Assembly (NCBI GenBank): GCA_038030265.1
Contig: CM075940.1
Coordinates: 29,736,940-29,800,939 of the forward strand
Source: Corythucha ciliata
Taxonomy: Eukaryota > Arthropoda > Insecta > Hemiptera > Tingidae
Length of the DNA stretch: 64,000 nucleotides
Direction of reading: 5' to 3'
In this document: piece by piece, positions 13,101 through 24,895 of the stretch
Layout: every line of letters begins with the position of its first letter
Numbering within the stretch: position 1 is the stretch's first letter
The notes under the pieces: model-generated
What the model was told of the DNA's origin: nothing
Seen by the model: only the letters and a program-made list of their open reading frames with translations
Database searches by the model: none
Made by a program: the position numbers and the translations under genes

Positions 13101-16100
13101 ATGCGTTCATCTTGGCTACAATATTCGCCGCTAAAATGGAGAAAAACGACAAATCTCGGATTATTTGAGAAAGTCCGCTAATTTGGCTGAAATTGAGGAA
13201 ACGTGGTGGCTCCTAATGGAATCCGGCCCGGAGGACCAAAATGTGCGCGCTGGCTGAAGAAATGAAGACCTTTAAAAATGGAAGAAGAGAAAAATGAAGA
13301 AAGTTAAAATTGTTATAATGAAAATAAAAGTTTGTTTCGACGAACTCGTGTTCTATCAATAGGCGACCGTACGTTGATCGAAATTTGGGTATAATATCAA
13401 TTTTTTATGAGCCTAAATGTTTTAGCTGAAACACGCCTTTTTTTGAGTGGTCACAACAATTATTTTATTTACTACTAATTTAGGCGAATAGTTTCGGCGA
13501 TGCTCCCCATTATCAAGCCAGCAACACTTACATCTGAAAAAAGTCCCCCAATTATTTATTTTCCTATTTGTCCTATTCATCAGGACATAAATGTTTTAGG
13601 GCATGGCCGGCCAACCTTATCTGGTCGTGGGTCATAAACCTGGTTGTAAGAATTCAGGTGGGCCACTCATCATCTCCCCCCCCCCCTTCCCAGCACAATA
13701 CTTTGATCTTAGCAAAAGGCCGAAGACGCTCTGAATAAAAAGCACTTGGGGGGCCTGTTCAATAACTTCAACAACATTATAGTAAAATAGCGTTTTCCAT
13801 TTGCACAGAAATGTGCCCAACGCCCCCCCCCCCCCGTGAATTAGCGTCAGGAGCCGCGAATAAGTTTTTTTTTTCACGCTTCATCAATTCTTCTCAATTT
13901 TTTCAGTGAATTAGCGATTTGTATCCATTACAGCCGTGTATTAGTGATTTTTGTTGTGATTAATTTGTGTTTTTCCTAATAAGCAAATTTTACCAGCTAA
14001 TGAGCGATTTTTCTCAATTTTACCCGTGAAATAGCGCTATTTTCTAATTTCAGCCATGAAGTTGCCTCCGGGAACCGTGGCTTGCATTTTTATTCAATTT
14101 GTTTCTGTGAATTTACCAAATTTTCTCAATTCAACACCCTAAATAGCCATTTTTCTTGATTTTAGCCGTGAGTTAACGTTTTACGTAATTTTAGCCTCCT
14201 AGCGTGCCGTGAATGAGAGTTTTGTTTCCCAATTTTCGCCGCGCATTAACGCATTTTCTGAATTTTTTTATCCGCGAATAAGCGCATTTTCCTCATTTTG
14301 CCGTGGATTAGCGATTTTGTTCTTTTTTTAGCCACGGAGTCACCCTTCAGAAGCCGAGAATTAGCGTTTTCCCCATTTTAACCGCGAACTATCGTTTTTT
14401 CCACACTTCAGCTCTTCTCCTCAACTTTAACGGTGAATTAGCGATTTTCACCCATTTTATTTGGGAATTAGCGATTTTCACCATTTTAGCCGTGAATTCG
14501 TGATTTTAGCCGCTAAAGAGCCATTCCCCCCGATTATATCCGTGAATTAGCACTTTTTCATTTTAGCCTTTTTAGCATTTTAGATTTTTCCAATATTAGC
14601 CATGAATTGGCGCATGAATTTGAGGAAAAACGCTAATTCGCCGCTAAAATGGGAAAAAGCGCTAACTCACATGCCTAAATGTGAAAAAATCGCATATTCA
14701 TGGCCAAAATTAAGAAGAAGAGCTAATTGACGACAAAAAGTGAGAATAAGGGCTCATTTAAAGCTGAAATTGAGAGCTAAAGCCAATTCGCGATTTTTGG
14801 AGGTCATAGATGAGGTTGAGAAGGGACGCTAATTCGGAGCTAAAAATGAGAAAAGTGCTAATTCGCAAGTAATATAGATAAAAAACGCTAATTCACTGCT
14901 AAAACTGAGAGAATCGCTAATTATCCGTTGCTAAAATGGAGAAAAAGTGCTAACTCATGGCACGGTTGGAAATAATTTCTGAAAAGCTCTTTGATCAACG
15001 GTTAAATTTGCGGGGTATCCTGATTTACAGTCAAAATTGAGAAAATTTACGGTTTCATCGGTCACTTTGTTGCTGAGATAAAGTGCTATATCTTGGCTAA
15101 AGCAAAAGAAATTGATAATTCGTTGCTGAAATCGAGAAAAACTCATATTTTCGACTAAGATTTGTGAAAAGTGCTAATTGAGGAAAAAAGCTCATTCACA
15201 GCTAAAGCTAAGAAAACGATAATCGCGGATAAAAATGAGACAAATAGCTAATTCGCGGCTAAAACTTAGTACACGGCAGGGTCGTAACCAGCCTTTGGGC
15301 CTTTGGGTGGGCAGCTTGATGTGGGAAGTCAAGTAGGCTTATATTCGGTGATGAGTCCCCGCAGAAAGAGCTCATCAATTATAACGCCAGGTAAATCGAC
15401 GCGGGAAATCGTCAATTCGACCCTAGAAACTGAATTAGCACAGTTAAAGGGTCGTGAACCGTTGAACCCTAACATCCCTGTCTTTCTTGCATTCTATTTT
15501 GGAATTTCCGTCAAAAATCGGGAAATCCCCCCCCCCCCCCCCAAGAAAGTGATATTTTTGGAATTGAACTTGGAATTCTCGTCTCCTCTGATAGTAACTG
15601 CGGTATTTTAGCCCCCTAAACTGGAATCTTTCATCGTAGAGGCAAATGGTTTTTAAGCAACAAACAGCCGCAAAATTGGGTTTTCAGTAACAGAACTGCG
15701 ACATTGGGTTTTCTGTGAGTCAGACCTGCAGAAATGGGTTTTTAGTGCGCAAACCCCTGTGAAATTGGTACCTACATCAGATACATTTAAGGCCATCCCA
15801 TCATTTAAGGCCTTGCCACACAGAACGCGAACTGGTCCGCTCGCCAAAAAACCATGACAACGTGGGTGAGGTCTGGTAACCTCCGTTACCATAGTTTTTC
15901 AGCCGTGCGGACCTGTCTGCACGGCCCAGTTCGCGTTCGGTGTGGCGAGGCCTTTATTTTAGTGAGCGACATTCGGTAAAAGAGGGGGCCCCAATGTTAT
16001 AAAGACGGCTCCGCTTGGCGGGGATGGCTCACCCAAAAAAGCGATTTCGCTGCATCAAGAACAAATGTCATACCTACTGTTGACTCATTCAAAAGGTTAT

Positions 16101-18452
16101 TTCGCGGGGGTTTGCTCATTCAAATAACCGTTACGAGGACGGCGTTTTGGTGAAAAAAATTCTGGTCATTATAAAGTACAAAGCCTGAATCTTAAGAAGG
16201 GCATCATTTCCTGAATCACACTTTAAAAAACGCACGCATATTCATAATCATAATATAAAAATTTCGTCATTTCCAGCAAATTTGTGCACGCTTCCAAACC
16301 TGATGTTTCATTTAACACCGAGCTTCTGATAAAACACTTTGATTAGTTTGACTTTCAAGTGCCCTAGAGCCGTTTTGTTTTAACGTTGAATGTCGTCTAG
16401 CTGACGGGAAATAGGGTTTGCGTAAATTAAACCACCCACCGCTATCGCATTGTTCGCGAGTGATGGGGCGGTAGTTAGGGAGAGGAAAGGGCTATTCCCA
16501 GATTCGTCTCGTATTATACAATGCGGTAAAATAACTACCGGTGGATTGGTAAGGTTTACTAGGCGATGGGGCTTGTCGAAGAGGGGGGAAGGGGCTATAG
16601 TTACGTTTGAATGATTTTTAATAAAGCAGTGAAGACCATGGTGAGTTGATGCGATCATCAAACTGGAAAACTCAACGCGCATTTGAACATTGATGTCACT
16701 GTCATTACAAGAAAGATATTCGTGTAATGAAAAGAACCTGTTCAATTATTGTTTTCCCCGCCTTCACACGCTCTCAATTAAAAAAACACTGCCTTCCAAA
16801 TGGTCAAAAGCAATAAAAAGTTAATTTAGATTTGACAATTCACATTTTTAAAAGTAATCAATTACAATCGATCTGAATGTCCTGTCCACTTTCACTGCCC
16901 CTTCTCATTGAATTGCAAAGAGAATAGTGTAAGAGGTCAACGCGGTCTATTTTGTCCTAGTCAATGTATGAAGGATATAAAAAATCAACACGTGGCCAAT
17001 AGCGCGACAAACTTTCACTCTGGTAAACTTTATTTGAACGAAGTGCCGTTCTAAACGTGTTAACTGCGCGCTATATAAGCCGTTAAGCTCAGCGTTTTGT
17101 AAAAAGCTTACATATTCAAAAGCGAGGTCGATGCTGTATACATTGGAATGAATGTTCTAAACAGATTCTGTGAGAAAATAAACGATTAAGTCGGGGATGA
17201 CAGTAAGAAAGACTGTAATTTAGTTGTAGAAAACTGGTTACGGCTGTGACAGACGACGAACACGACACAGTTTGCGACCGGGCGGGATAAAGTTAATAAG
17301 TATAAAGCGAAGAACTAGTTCCATAGTTTATTCCGAGTCTTGCCTTTTAAAAATATCCTAGCCATTTCTATTCGATGCTAGAAAAATAATTCAAGGGGGA
17401 GAATGACCCATTTGAGGAGATAAATCTTGAGCACGCTAAAAGATTAATTGGTAATTTCGGAAGAATCAAACCAAGTCGTTTGGAAAGAAGTGAACAAGGA
17501 ACATTTCCTGGAGTGTGAAACATTCCCCCACGATTCATGCATGACCAAAAACCTGCAATCTACACACAATCCGCCCATCACATAAGGCGTATTTTTCTAT
17601 TTGCCTCAAAAGCCGAATTATACGTCAATTAGTACTCAAAGGTGTCAATAAACTCAAAATTAACTTACCCCGATATCCGTAGTATTTACAGATGAGTAAC
17701 AAGGTTAATACTCCGAGGAGTAAAACAGTTTTAATTTTTGATTTATTCGACGGATGCTGTTCTTGAAAGCTTGGTTTGTTCGTGTAACACATATCTTCAC
17801 TCGCTTGAAACTCGATGCTGACATTAGTCAGTGGAATTTCTTGCGTTAATCCTTTCAAAAATGTCTTCAAATCGTAAGATGAGCATGATGAAGGCAGACA
17901 AGTCCCCCAGGCAAATGTTGACATATGAGGAATCCTGTGTTTTGGCTAATGACACAAATGAATCCATAATTATATTTTTCCTTAAACGATTTCAATATTA
18001 TACTGACATCATTCAAATTATTTGTAAAGAAAAAGTGAGAATGAATTAAGCTATTCATCTTATCTGACGGTAGCTGAACATCAAAATTAAGTAAACAGTA
18101 TTTTCCATGTATGAGTCGGCTCTCTCTTCGAATTTTAATTTTAATGCATTCATCAAAGTCTCCAAATTGATTTAAATTCCCTTGGAGAACGCCTGATGAA
18201 AGTTTACCCCACGAGTCTAGAACTGTTATAAATTGAAATGTAATTTAGCAATCCGGAAAAACAAGGCTTTGAGTGAGAACATTTAAGTGACCGCAAGTCT
18301 GCCTTTCTGATTCCCTCGGCTACCGCAAAGACGTCATTCAAACAATCAGCACTAAAATTATTCGAAAGCAAAGCCCTAATTGAATCAGCGGACTTAACAG
18401 CGTCTGGAGCTAAAAATACAACAATTACAAATATTAAATAAAATCGATTCAC
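7133..18452 (-). CDS. NRF-6-like membrane acyltransferase, N-terminal five exons
   Basis: Minus-strand exons by my reading: 18452-18281, 18222-18069, 17934-17669, 7618-7434 and 7297-7133, all with GT-AG ends and matching phases (1, 2, 1, 0), giving about 314 residues. Exon 1 has a signal peptide (MNRFYLIFVIVVFLAPDAVKS) and 'SADCLND'. Exon 2 has 'LDSWGKLSSGVLQGN' and 'GDFDECIKI'. Exon 3 has 'WGTCLPSSCSSYDL', cysteines, then a membrane helix. These are the NRF domain of nose-resistant-to-fluoxetine proteins. Exons 4 and 5 ('CFSVRRNLRELF', 'LNGIRALSSLSLL', 'TDTFLLVSGYLTY') begin the acyltransferase-3 membrane domain. Known members are 600-800 residues, so roughly 350 residues are missing and probably lie left of the window. 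Intron 3 is about 10 kb and full of repeats. C. elegans nrf-6 acts in lipid/drug transport; the role here is inference. Confidence 0.8.
7619..9307. other. Intronic spacer, no gene seen
   Basis: This is part of the long third intron of the NRF-6-like gene. I see no coding similarity on either strand. It contains C-runs at about 7743-7753 and 7801-7810, and otherwise AT-rich unique-looking sequence. Confidence 0.5.
9480..9985. repeat. Degenerate tandem repeat, 'aaaatggctaaactgac' type
   Basis: Units of roughly 30 bp share a core like CCTAAAAATGGCTAAATTGAC followed by a short TTCGCGC-like block. They are too diverged for a strict period. They lie inside the hAT-like element. A reverse-orientation relative is at about 56380-57790. 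Confidence 0.65.
10490..11010. repeat. Degenerate tandem repeat, 'ccaatttcgcggatttgg' type
   Basis: Repeated blocks like AAAACCAATTTCGCGGATTT alternate with short GGCTC or TTTCA spacers at a spacing of roughly 28-32 bp. Related blocks occur at 11330-11510, 16030-16140, 36760-37370 and 60420-60600. This is the second repeat type inside the hAT-like element. Confidence 0.65.
11640..11900 (+). repeat. tRNA-related repeat, diverged dispersed copy
   Basis: A tRNA-like 3' half (T-arm GCGGG-TTCAAAT-CCCGC, B-box GGTTCAAATCC) is followed by TTTTTTCTCGAAACTCG. It is preceded by GGTGGGGTTCGGCTTAGC. The same flanks, in the same order, surround the tRNA-like units at 23481-24926. This is therefore a dispersed member of that repeat family and not a tRNA gene. 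Confidence 0.6.
12120..13220 (+). repeat. Degenerate ~29-bp minisatellite, forward orientation
   Basis: Dozens of diverged units resemble GAGAAAAACGCTAATTCGCGGCTAAAATT. The spacing is about 28-32 bp, with frequent small insertions and deletions. There is no coding sense. The same unit appears inverted at 13855-14600, 34395-35565 and 59100-60390, and forward at 14605-15270 and 33240-33710. Confidence 0.8.
13225..13590. other. Spacer between repeat blocks
   Basis: About 365 bp of AT-rich sequence within NRF-6-like intron 3, with no recognisable gene, tRNA or repeat unit. Confidence 0.4.
13595..13858 (-). repeat. U2-snRNA-like dispersed repeat, copy A
   Basis: On the minus strand 13730-13697 reads AGCGTCTTCGGCCTTTTGCT, followed by AAGATCAAAGT. 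This closely matches the conserved 5' end of U2 snRNA (…CTTCTCGGCCTTTTGGCTAAGATCAAGTGT…), with one G missing. The surrounding block, from TGGTCGTGGGTCATAAACCTGG to the poly-C run near 13825-13837, is repeated at 34085-34315, which has the same missing G. It is a repeat family containing a U2-like segment, not a functional U2 gene. Confidence 0.6.
13860..14600 (-). repeat. Degenerate ~29-bp minisatellite, inverted orientation
   Basis: Units like TTTTTCTCAATTTTAGCCGTG, followed by AATTAGCG, are the reverse complement of the block at 12120-13220. Near 14600 the orientation flips to forward with only a short transition. Confidence 0.8.
14605..15270 (+). repeat. Degenerate ~29-bp minisatellite, forward orientation
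   Basis: The same unit as at 12120-13220. It ends at a CAGGGTCGTAACCAGCC sequence (about 15277), which resembles CAGTGGCGTGACCAACTTTG at the end of the forward block near 33707. The shared right-hand boundary suggests both are copies of one larger mobile or duplicated unit. Confidence 0.75.
15271..17668. other. Intronic spacer, no gene recognised
   Basis: The left part of the 10-kb NRF-6-like intron. It holds a 14-base C-run near 15529-15542 and a few 'TTATTTCGCGG'-type repeat blocks (16030-16140). I checked both strands for missing acyltransferase exons and recognised none. Confidence 0.45.
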
Positions 18453-20030
18453 CCTGGATATACCATAAATTTAATTCACAGTGTAATAACGTTGGAAACT
18501 GCTGAGCACTACAAATAAATATTAAAATCTGTACTACAGCAAATGAACATAAACACCAAGTACTTCCCAATAAGGGGGCCATGTCTAATTAACTAACAAA
18601 CACGGTCGCGTTTTGGATTATTTATAGAGTTAAGACAGTGAAAGTGGAGGAAATAATTAATTCAGTAGGAAGAGAATGAATAATATTGGCTGAAAGGATC
18701 AATTGTACAAGTTATAGTTGAGTTGTAAAAAAACAAAAAAACAAGTTAGTTATTTGAGTTGTCATATCACGGTAGCACTACAAGAACACAAAAAAATCTT
18801 GCAAGTATAGCTGTAGAACTCTCTTAAGGACGTGCACATATTCATATTTGAAAAGAAGAAACACAAATACAAGTGGAGACCTCGCCCTATGTTTATAAAG
18901 TTTTATCTATAGACTGTTTGCTACCAAGTTTTTCAAGTCTGTTCCGCCTTGTCCCTTTCTCTGTTTCCTCTCTCCTGCCTCTTCCACCTTATGAAGACCA
19001 TATTTAATGTTAATTACTGGATAGAACATTTTTCCGAGGGGGAGGGGGGGGGGTCAGAGGCTGAACCGGTCAATATTATCCAAAGTCGGGCGAAACATGG
19101 GTCCTCAAACAGACCGTTTGATCATGACATGTATTTCTAAAAACGAGCTTCTCCCAGGCACGTTTCAATTTACAGGTAGAGCCTGATTAGTCGAAGTAAA
19201 AAACTTGTATTTTAGCATTTTAGCTACCTACGAGAAAAGACTATTCGTTAACAAAATGGCTGGGACCATCCAGAAAATTGTAACTGTCTTCAAAGAACGC
19301 TGAATCTGTGATTGCCAACGGAGGCGCGTGTCCCCCTTAGGATACTCCCATGTCCTCCCAAACATGAAACCTGGAAAATTAATTTTTACTATGTCCCAGG
19401 GGTCTTTCGGTGGACCGCAGATCCTTTAAATTAATCTTGCAGCAATTTTGAACCTCTGATTATCATTGAGGGCTTCGATCAGTCGGCTTATAAAGAGTTT
19501 CCAGGATTTTTTGAGGTGGCCATTGAAAGTGCTTCGTGGTGAACTATTGGAGTTTTGATGCAAATTTGAATTACCCAAGAGAATGGTGAAGGGCCGAGAA
19601 GAAGTGGGTCCATCACCCCTTTAAAAAGAAAATGCGTACACAATTTGATAGTTCATTGAACCAATGATCAGATTTTGACGATATTCTGATAATTAATTGC
19701 CAATTGGAGGGTGGAGGCTCAATGAGATCCACTGGTTGGTGTGGGGGCACCACTTTTCAAAATTCCACCTCAAAAGAAGGCATTATTTGGCCCATAATCT
19801 GGTCATATCGCTCCAGAGGCGTAGAGTTTAGGTTTTCGTTTGGGGAAGGGGCGATGGGAAAAATTATAGCTGGGCCCAGATCCAGATGCAGAGGGGGATG
19901 AAGAGGGGGTAATTATAACAACAAAATAGTATAATTGAACACAAAACGTTAGAACAAACATAACATATTTGAACTGGTCTTGTCTTGTCCTTTGAACGAG
20001 AAACATCATAATCGGAGAGCTCTTCTCTAC
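18453..20030. other. Upstream flank of the NRF-6-like gene, no gene recognised
   Basis: The sequence upstream of the NRF-6-like start codon (18452) should contain its promoter and 5' UTR, but I can identify no TATA box or initiator with confidence. No coding similarity was seen. G-runs occur near 19040-19051. A CCAGAGGCGTAGAG sequence near 19814 resembles a hAT-type terminus. Confidence 0.4.
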
Positions 20031-23000
20031 TCTCTATATTTTATAATTCTAGTTTTCTTCCTGGTTTCAAACCCAAATTTTTTTACATGATAAAAGATCA
20101 GTGTAATTGAATGTATTTGGAAGTATGGTGGATAAGTTATTAAATAAATCGGTTCTCTCCTGTTTAAACGCGTGGCAATGCATAATATTGTGTTCCAGTG
20201 TTCCTGTCCTTCCGCACGTTGTACACAAATCGGTAGCCTGAGCATTAATTTTCTTTAGATAGGCCGGACATATGCCATGGTTAGTCCTGAGTCGACAAAT
20301 GGTTTTGCACACCCTCTTAGAAACATGTTGGCCACGGAACCAGGGCAAGAGGTTTAAATAGGGATTATGTGATTTATAGAATTCACCTTTGGGGCATGAA
20401 GCATAATCGCGTTGCCAAGCTAGTTTGAGAAAATTCCTGCCTGAGTCAGAAAATTCCGTATAAGTCACCTTAGGGAGCAACGGTTCACCGCTCAAGCATG
20501 CCTGCTTGGCCAGAGCATCAGCTGCCTCGTTCCCCCCAATGCCAGAGTGTCCCGGCACCCAGAAGAGGACAATCTTCTTTTCCTTGACTCGAAGTTGGTA
20601 TATGTAATTCAAAGCCTCTAAAAGAGTAGTCGGAATGTGAGAGGAGGGCCGAAAATTCTCAATGGCTGATAAAATGCTTCGATTGTTCGTGACAATCACT
20701 AGATTTGATGAAATATTCAGACTGCAAAAATGTCTGAGGGCTTCTCGTACAGCTAGTAATTCGCAAGTAAAAGAAGTCGTGTCGGCGGGAAGCTTGAATG
20801 AGCCTGTGACGTTAGTAGTTCGGTCGAAAAAGGAGCAGCCTGCCCCCGTTCCTAATTTCGAACCATCTGTAAAAATTACATGCGTGCTTTGCAGAGTAGT
20901 CAATTGGGTTTCAAAGAGGGCGTTATTCAAAGAAGGAGGGTTGACCAGTTTTAGGTACCTGAAAGATACGAGATTGGATTCCCTAAGTAAAGTGCTGTAA
21001 AATTCCTCCGAAATATTAAAGAGTGGTACTTTGTAATTTGATGAATAGATTCGGGGCAGAACTGAGTGAAGTCTTAAAAAACTGTTGACCAGTAGGGGAG
21101 ACGTTTTTTTTTCTGCCAGAATTCATGAGTAAGGTTGAGTGTATTTAAATGAGCAATTTTACGGCCAATGTCGGGATATAGACTCTGAAGTTTGCATAAA
21201 AGACGGTCCGCCAACATAGATCGCCTGATATGTAGTGGAAATTCACCGGATTCATTCAGAAGAATGTTGCGCGGGGTCGATTTTAGCATGCCTAAGCATA
21301 ATCGGAGACATTTGTACTGAATGACATCCAGTCTATTGAGGACAGTCTTACTAGCTTGACCGTAAAAAGGGCATCCATAATCAAAAACGGACCGTGTGGT
21401 AGATTTGTAAAACATGAGGCTAGTGTTAGGATCGGCTCCCCAGGTCTTGTGCGAGATAGCTTTCAGCACGTTAACGTATTTTTCAGCCTTAATGGCGGCG
21501 TGCTCTACGTGAGATTTCCAAATAAGCTTCCTGTCTAAATAGACGCCGAGGACAGGGAAAACCAAAGGACCCAGCTTTACACTATCATTTAAGGGAGACG
21601 ATCTGCTTTTGGAGAAGGGACAAACCACCGATTTACTCGCCGAGATATCCAAGCCTTTTGAGCTAAGCCAATTGACGAAATTAATCACCGCTCTCTGCAG
21701 AATTTCCACACAACTGTCTATGCTTGACTCCGTAACTTAAAGGCAGACATCGTCGGCATACTGAAGTATTTTAACGTTCTCCGGGAATATTGCTTCGACG
21801 TCAGAAACATATATGCTATACAGCACAGGACTCAAGACATCCCCCTGGGGTAATCCCGTGTTGGCGAGTCTAGGTCCAACTATTACTTCCTCCACTTGCA
21901 CTGTTATTTGGCGGTTGGTCATTAACAGTATAGTTCTGTGGGCGAACAGGGGAGGGATGCCGATTGCTATCATCGCTTCATAAAGTATCTTTAAATTAAC
22001 GTGATCAAAGGCTCCGGAAATGTCCAAAAAAAGTGCCAAGGTATTTTTACCTACAGTAAAGCCCAAGTGGATATCAGTTACCAGTTGCGTTAGACTGTGA
22101 GCTGTAGCACGTCCCTTACGGAAGCCGAATTGACTATTAGGAAGTTTTTCTTCTTTTTCAAGCCAAAATTCAAGTCGGTTTTTTAAAACTCTCTCAAAAG
22201 TCTTAGCAACACATGAGGCCAAGGATATGGGACGATAGGAGTCACATTGATTCGGAAGTTTCCCAGGCTTTAAGAGAGGGAGAATCAAGAAATCTTTCCA
22301 GCTAGCAGGGAAGTCACCGGTCTTCCACATTTCGTTAAAAAGCAAAAGCAAAGAATGTTTGATCAATGGAGGGAGATTTCTCAAAATGGGGTAAGTGATC
22401 TGGTCTTTTCCTGGTGCAGTATTGTTCGAGTTTTTGATAGCATATTCCAATTCTTTGATAGTGAATTCGCGCGTAAGGAAACAAGTTGGATTGAAAACGT
22501 AGGGTATATGTGGCAGTAGCTCCCCAGAATAATCGGGTGTAAGTTCACACAAAAATTCGTAAACCCATTCCCCGTGACGAGAAGGGGAAATAACCGCTGG
22601 ACGTGGTTTTGCTGTGTTTTTAATTCTTTTCCAGATATCCCTTAGGGGGAATGTGGCCCAAGATCGACGCTTGGATAGCTTAACGACGCGTTTGGCATTC
22701 GCAGCTGCCCGTTTGAGTTCGATAAACGAGGTTAGTGATGGGTTATGTCGGTATTGGCGGAAAGCATCGATTCTTTGCTGTTTTGCCAAGGTACAATCTT
22801 CGTTCCACCAGACGGATTGACTCGGAAGTTTACTTGTAAGAGGATACTGTGGAATTGCAGTATTGCACGCCAATCGAACAGCATGAAGTAACATATCGTA
22901 TGAGGTTACGTCAGTAACAGACGAAAATTGGTCGAAACAGCGATTGAATTCATCCCAGTTCGCCCTACCGTCATTCCACGTCCTACGACGGGAACGAACC

Positions 23001-23700
23001 TGAGAATAATTTTTAATAGAGATCGATGAGGTTATTATAATAGGGATATGGTCTGAACCGAGTGTGTCGTCCAAAGTGGACCAGTGGAAACTAGAAGCGA
23101 CGCCAGGACTGCAAAAAGATAGATCTAGGACGGAGTGGGTGGAAGTATTGAAATGGTTAATAAACGTGGGGGAACCATCATTGAGGAAGACAAGGTTAGC
23201 CTCATCAGCCCCCTCCAAAAGATTTCGACCCTTGGGTTGAGTGAAACTAGAACCAAAAACCCTATTGTTGCAATTAAAGTCACCGATGATTAAAGAAGGG
23301 GCAGATATTCCGCCAAAAAAATATTCCCATTGTTGCCGTGTGAGTTGATTGGTTGGCCGATTATAGAGTGACACAATGTTAAGGGTGACGTCCGAATTGA
23401 GAACAACGGAAATTCCAAGAACCATAAGGCCATCAATCTGTGGCAAAGTTTGAATTATTTGAAATGGAATTGAGTTTAACATTATTATTATTCTTTTTAT
23501 ATGTCCCAGCAATTAACTAATTAATTGAAATTTAGACGACCCTTGTCTTGGGACTTTTCAAGGGATTACTCCCCCCTCACTGCACCACCCTAGTCACGCC
23601 TGTGAATTCGAGGGGGTGGGGAGGCTGAAAATAAAGAATTAAACTTTATTGAAGTTAAATACTTACTCTTTTTACTTGTTTTGAGTTCCGAGAAAAAATT

Positions 23701-23775
23701 GCTCCCAAGGTGGGATTCGAACCCACGACCTCCTAGTTTCGCGCCAGGCGCTCTCCCACTGAGCTAGCCTGAGAG
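23701..23775 (-). ncRNA. tRNA-like sequence, unit 1
   Basis: It folds as a near-cloverleaf: acceptor TCTCAGG with CTTGGGA, D-arm GCTC/GAGC, anticodon stem CCTGG/CTAGG, and T-arm GTGGG-TTCGAAT-CCCAC. The 7-nt anticodon loop CGCGAAA lacks the usual U33, and there is one extra base before the D-stem. This is probably a tRNA-derived repeat and not a functional gene. Confidence 0.55.
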
Positions 23776-24077
23776 GCTTACGCTAAGAGCGATCCCCACC
23801 AGAGAGAAACTCCCTCCCGGAACTCAATCGCACCCATCGGGTCAGTGCACGTTGAACATTATTATTATTCTTTTTATATGTCCCAGCAATTAACTAATTA
23901 ATTGAAATTTAGACGACCCTTGTCTTGGGACTTTTCAAGGGATTACTCCCGCCTCACCGCACCACCATAGTCACGCCTGTGAATTCGAGGGGGTGAGGAG
24001 GCTGAAAATAAAGAATTAAACTTTATTGAAGTTAAATACTTACTCTTTTTACTTGTTTTGAGTTCCGAGAAAAAATT

Positions 24078-24152
24078 GCTCCCAAGGTGGGATTCGAACC
24101 CACGACCTCCTAGTTTCGCGCCAGGCGCTCTCCCACTGAGCTAGCCTGAGAG
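24078..24152 (-). ncRNA. tRNA-like sequence, unit 2
   Basis: The same 75-nt sequence as unit 1, 377 bp further on, with intact A- and B-box-like blocks (GGCTAGCTCAGTGGG, GGTTCGAATCC). Confidence 0.55.
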
Positions 24153-24454
24153 GCTTACGCTAAGAGCGAACCCCACCAGAGAGAAACTCCCTCCCGGAAC
24201 TCAATCGCACCCATCGGGTCAGTGCACGTTGAACATTATTATTATTCTTTTTATATGTCCCAGCAATTAACTAATTAATTGAAATTTAGACGACCCTTGT
24301 CTTGGGACTTTTCAAGGGATTACTCCCCCCTCACCGCACCACCCTAGTCACGCCTGTGAATTCGAGGGGGTGAGGAGGCTGAAAATAAAGAATTAAACTT
24401 TATTGAAGTTAAATACTTACTCTTTTTACTTGTTTTGAGTTCCGAGAAAAAATT

Positions 24455-24518
24455 GCTCCCAAGGTGGGATTCGAACCCACGACCTCCTAGTTTCGCGCCA
24501 GGCGCTCTCCCACTGAGC
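24455..24518 (-). ncRNA. tRNA-like sequence, unit 3, truncated
   Basis: The 5' acceptor strand and part of the D-arm are lost at the inversion junction near 24518. The T-arm and anticodon arm are intact. Confidence 0.55.
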
Positions 24519-24820
24519 AATTTTTTCTCGGAACTCAAAACAAGTAAAAAGAGTAAGTATTTAACTTCAATAAAGTTTAATTCTTTATTTTCAGCCTCCC
24601 CACCCCCTCGAATTCACAGGCGTGACTAGGGTGGTGCGGTGAGGGTGGAGTAATCCCTTGAAAAGTCCCAAGACAAGGGTCGTCTAAATTTCAATTAATT
24701 AGTTAATTGCTGGGACATATAAAAAGAATAATAATAATGTTCAACGTGCACTGACCCGATGGGTGCGATTGAGTTCCGGGAGGGAGTTTCTCTCTGGTGG
24801 GGTTCGCTCTTAGCGTAAGC

Positions 24821-24895
24821 CTCTCAGGCTAGCTCAGTGGGAGAGCGCCTGGCGCGAAACTAGGAGGTCGTGGGTTCGAATCCCACCTTGGGAGC
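24821..24895 (+). ncRNA. tRNA-like sequence, inverted unit 4
   Basis: A full-length 75-nt copy on the plus strand, in the inverted unit, with the same loop sequence as units 1 and 2. Confidence 0.55.

Noticed and set aside
13697..13730. Functional U2 snRNA gene
   Set aside because: Only the first ~30 nt resemble U2, one G is missing, there is no Sm site or stem-loop sequence downstream, and the block is a repeated element.
12120..15270. CRISPR-like array
   Set aside because: Repeats are strongly diverged with no constant repeat plus variable spacer pattern, the orientation alternates, and the genome is eukaryotic.
16380..16745. Possible 121-residue minus-strand protein
   Set aside because: No recognisable family, not matching the missing acyltransferase exons, and no splice context. 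Probably a chance open frame in the intron.
23701..24895. Four functional tRNA genes
   Set aside because: The anticodon loop CGCGAAA lacks U33, there is an extra base before the D-stem, and the units are part of a larger 377-bp repeat with a diverged dispersed copy at 11.7 kb. I treat them as tRNA-derived repeats.
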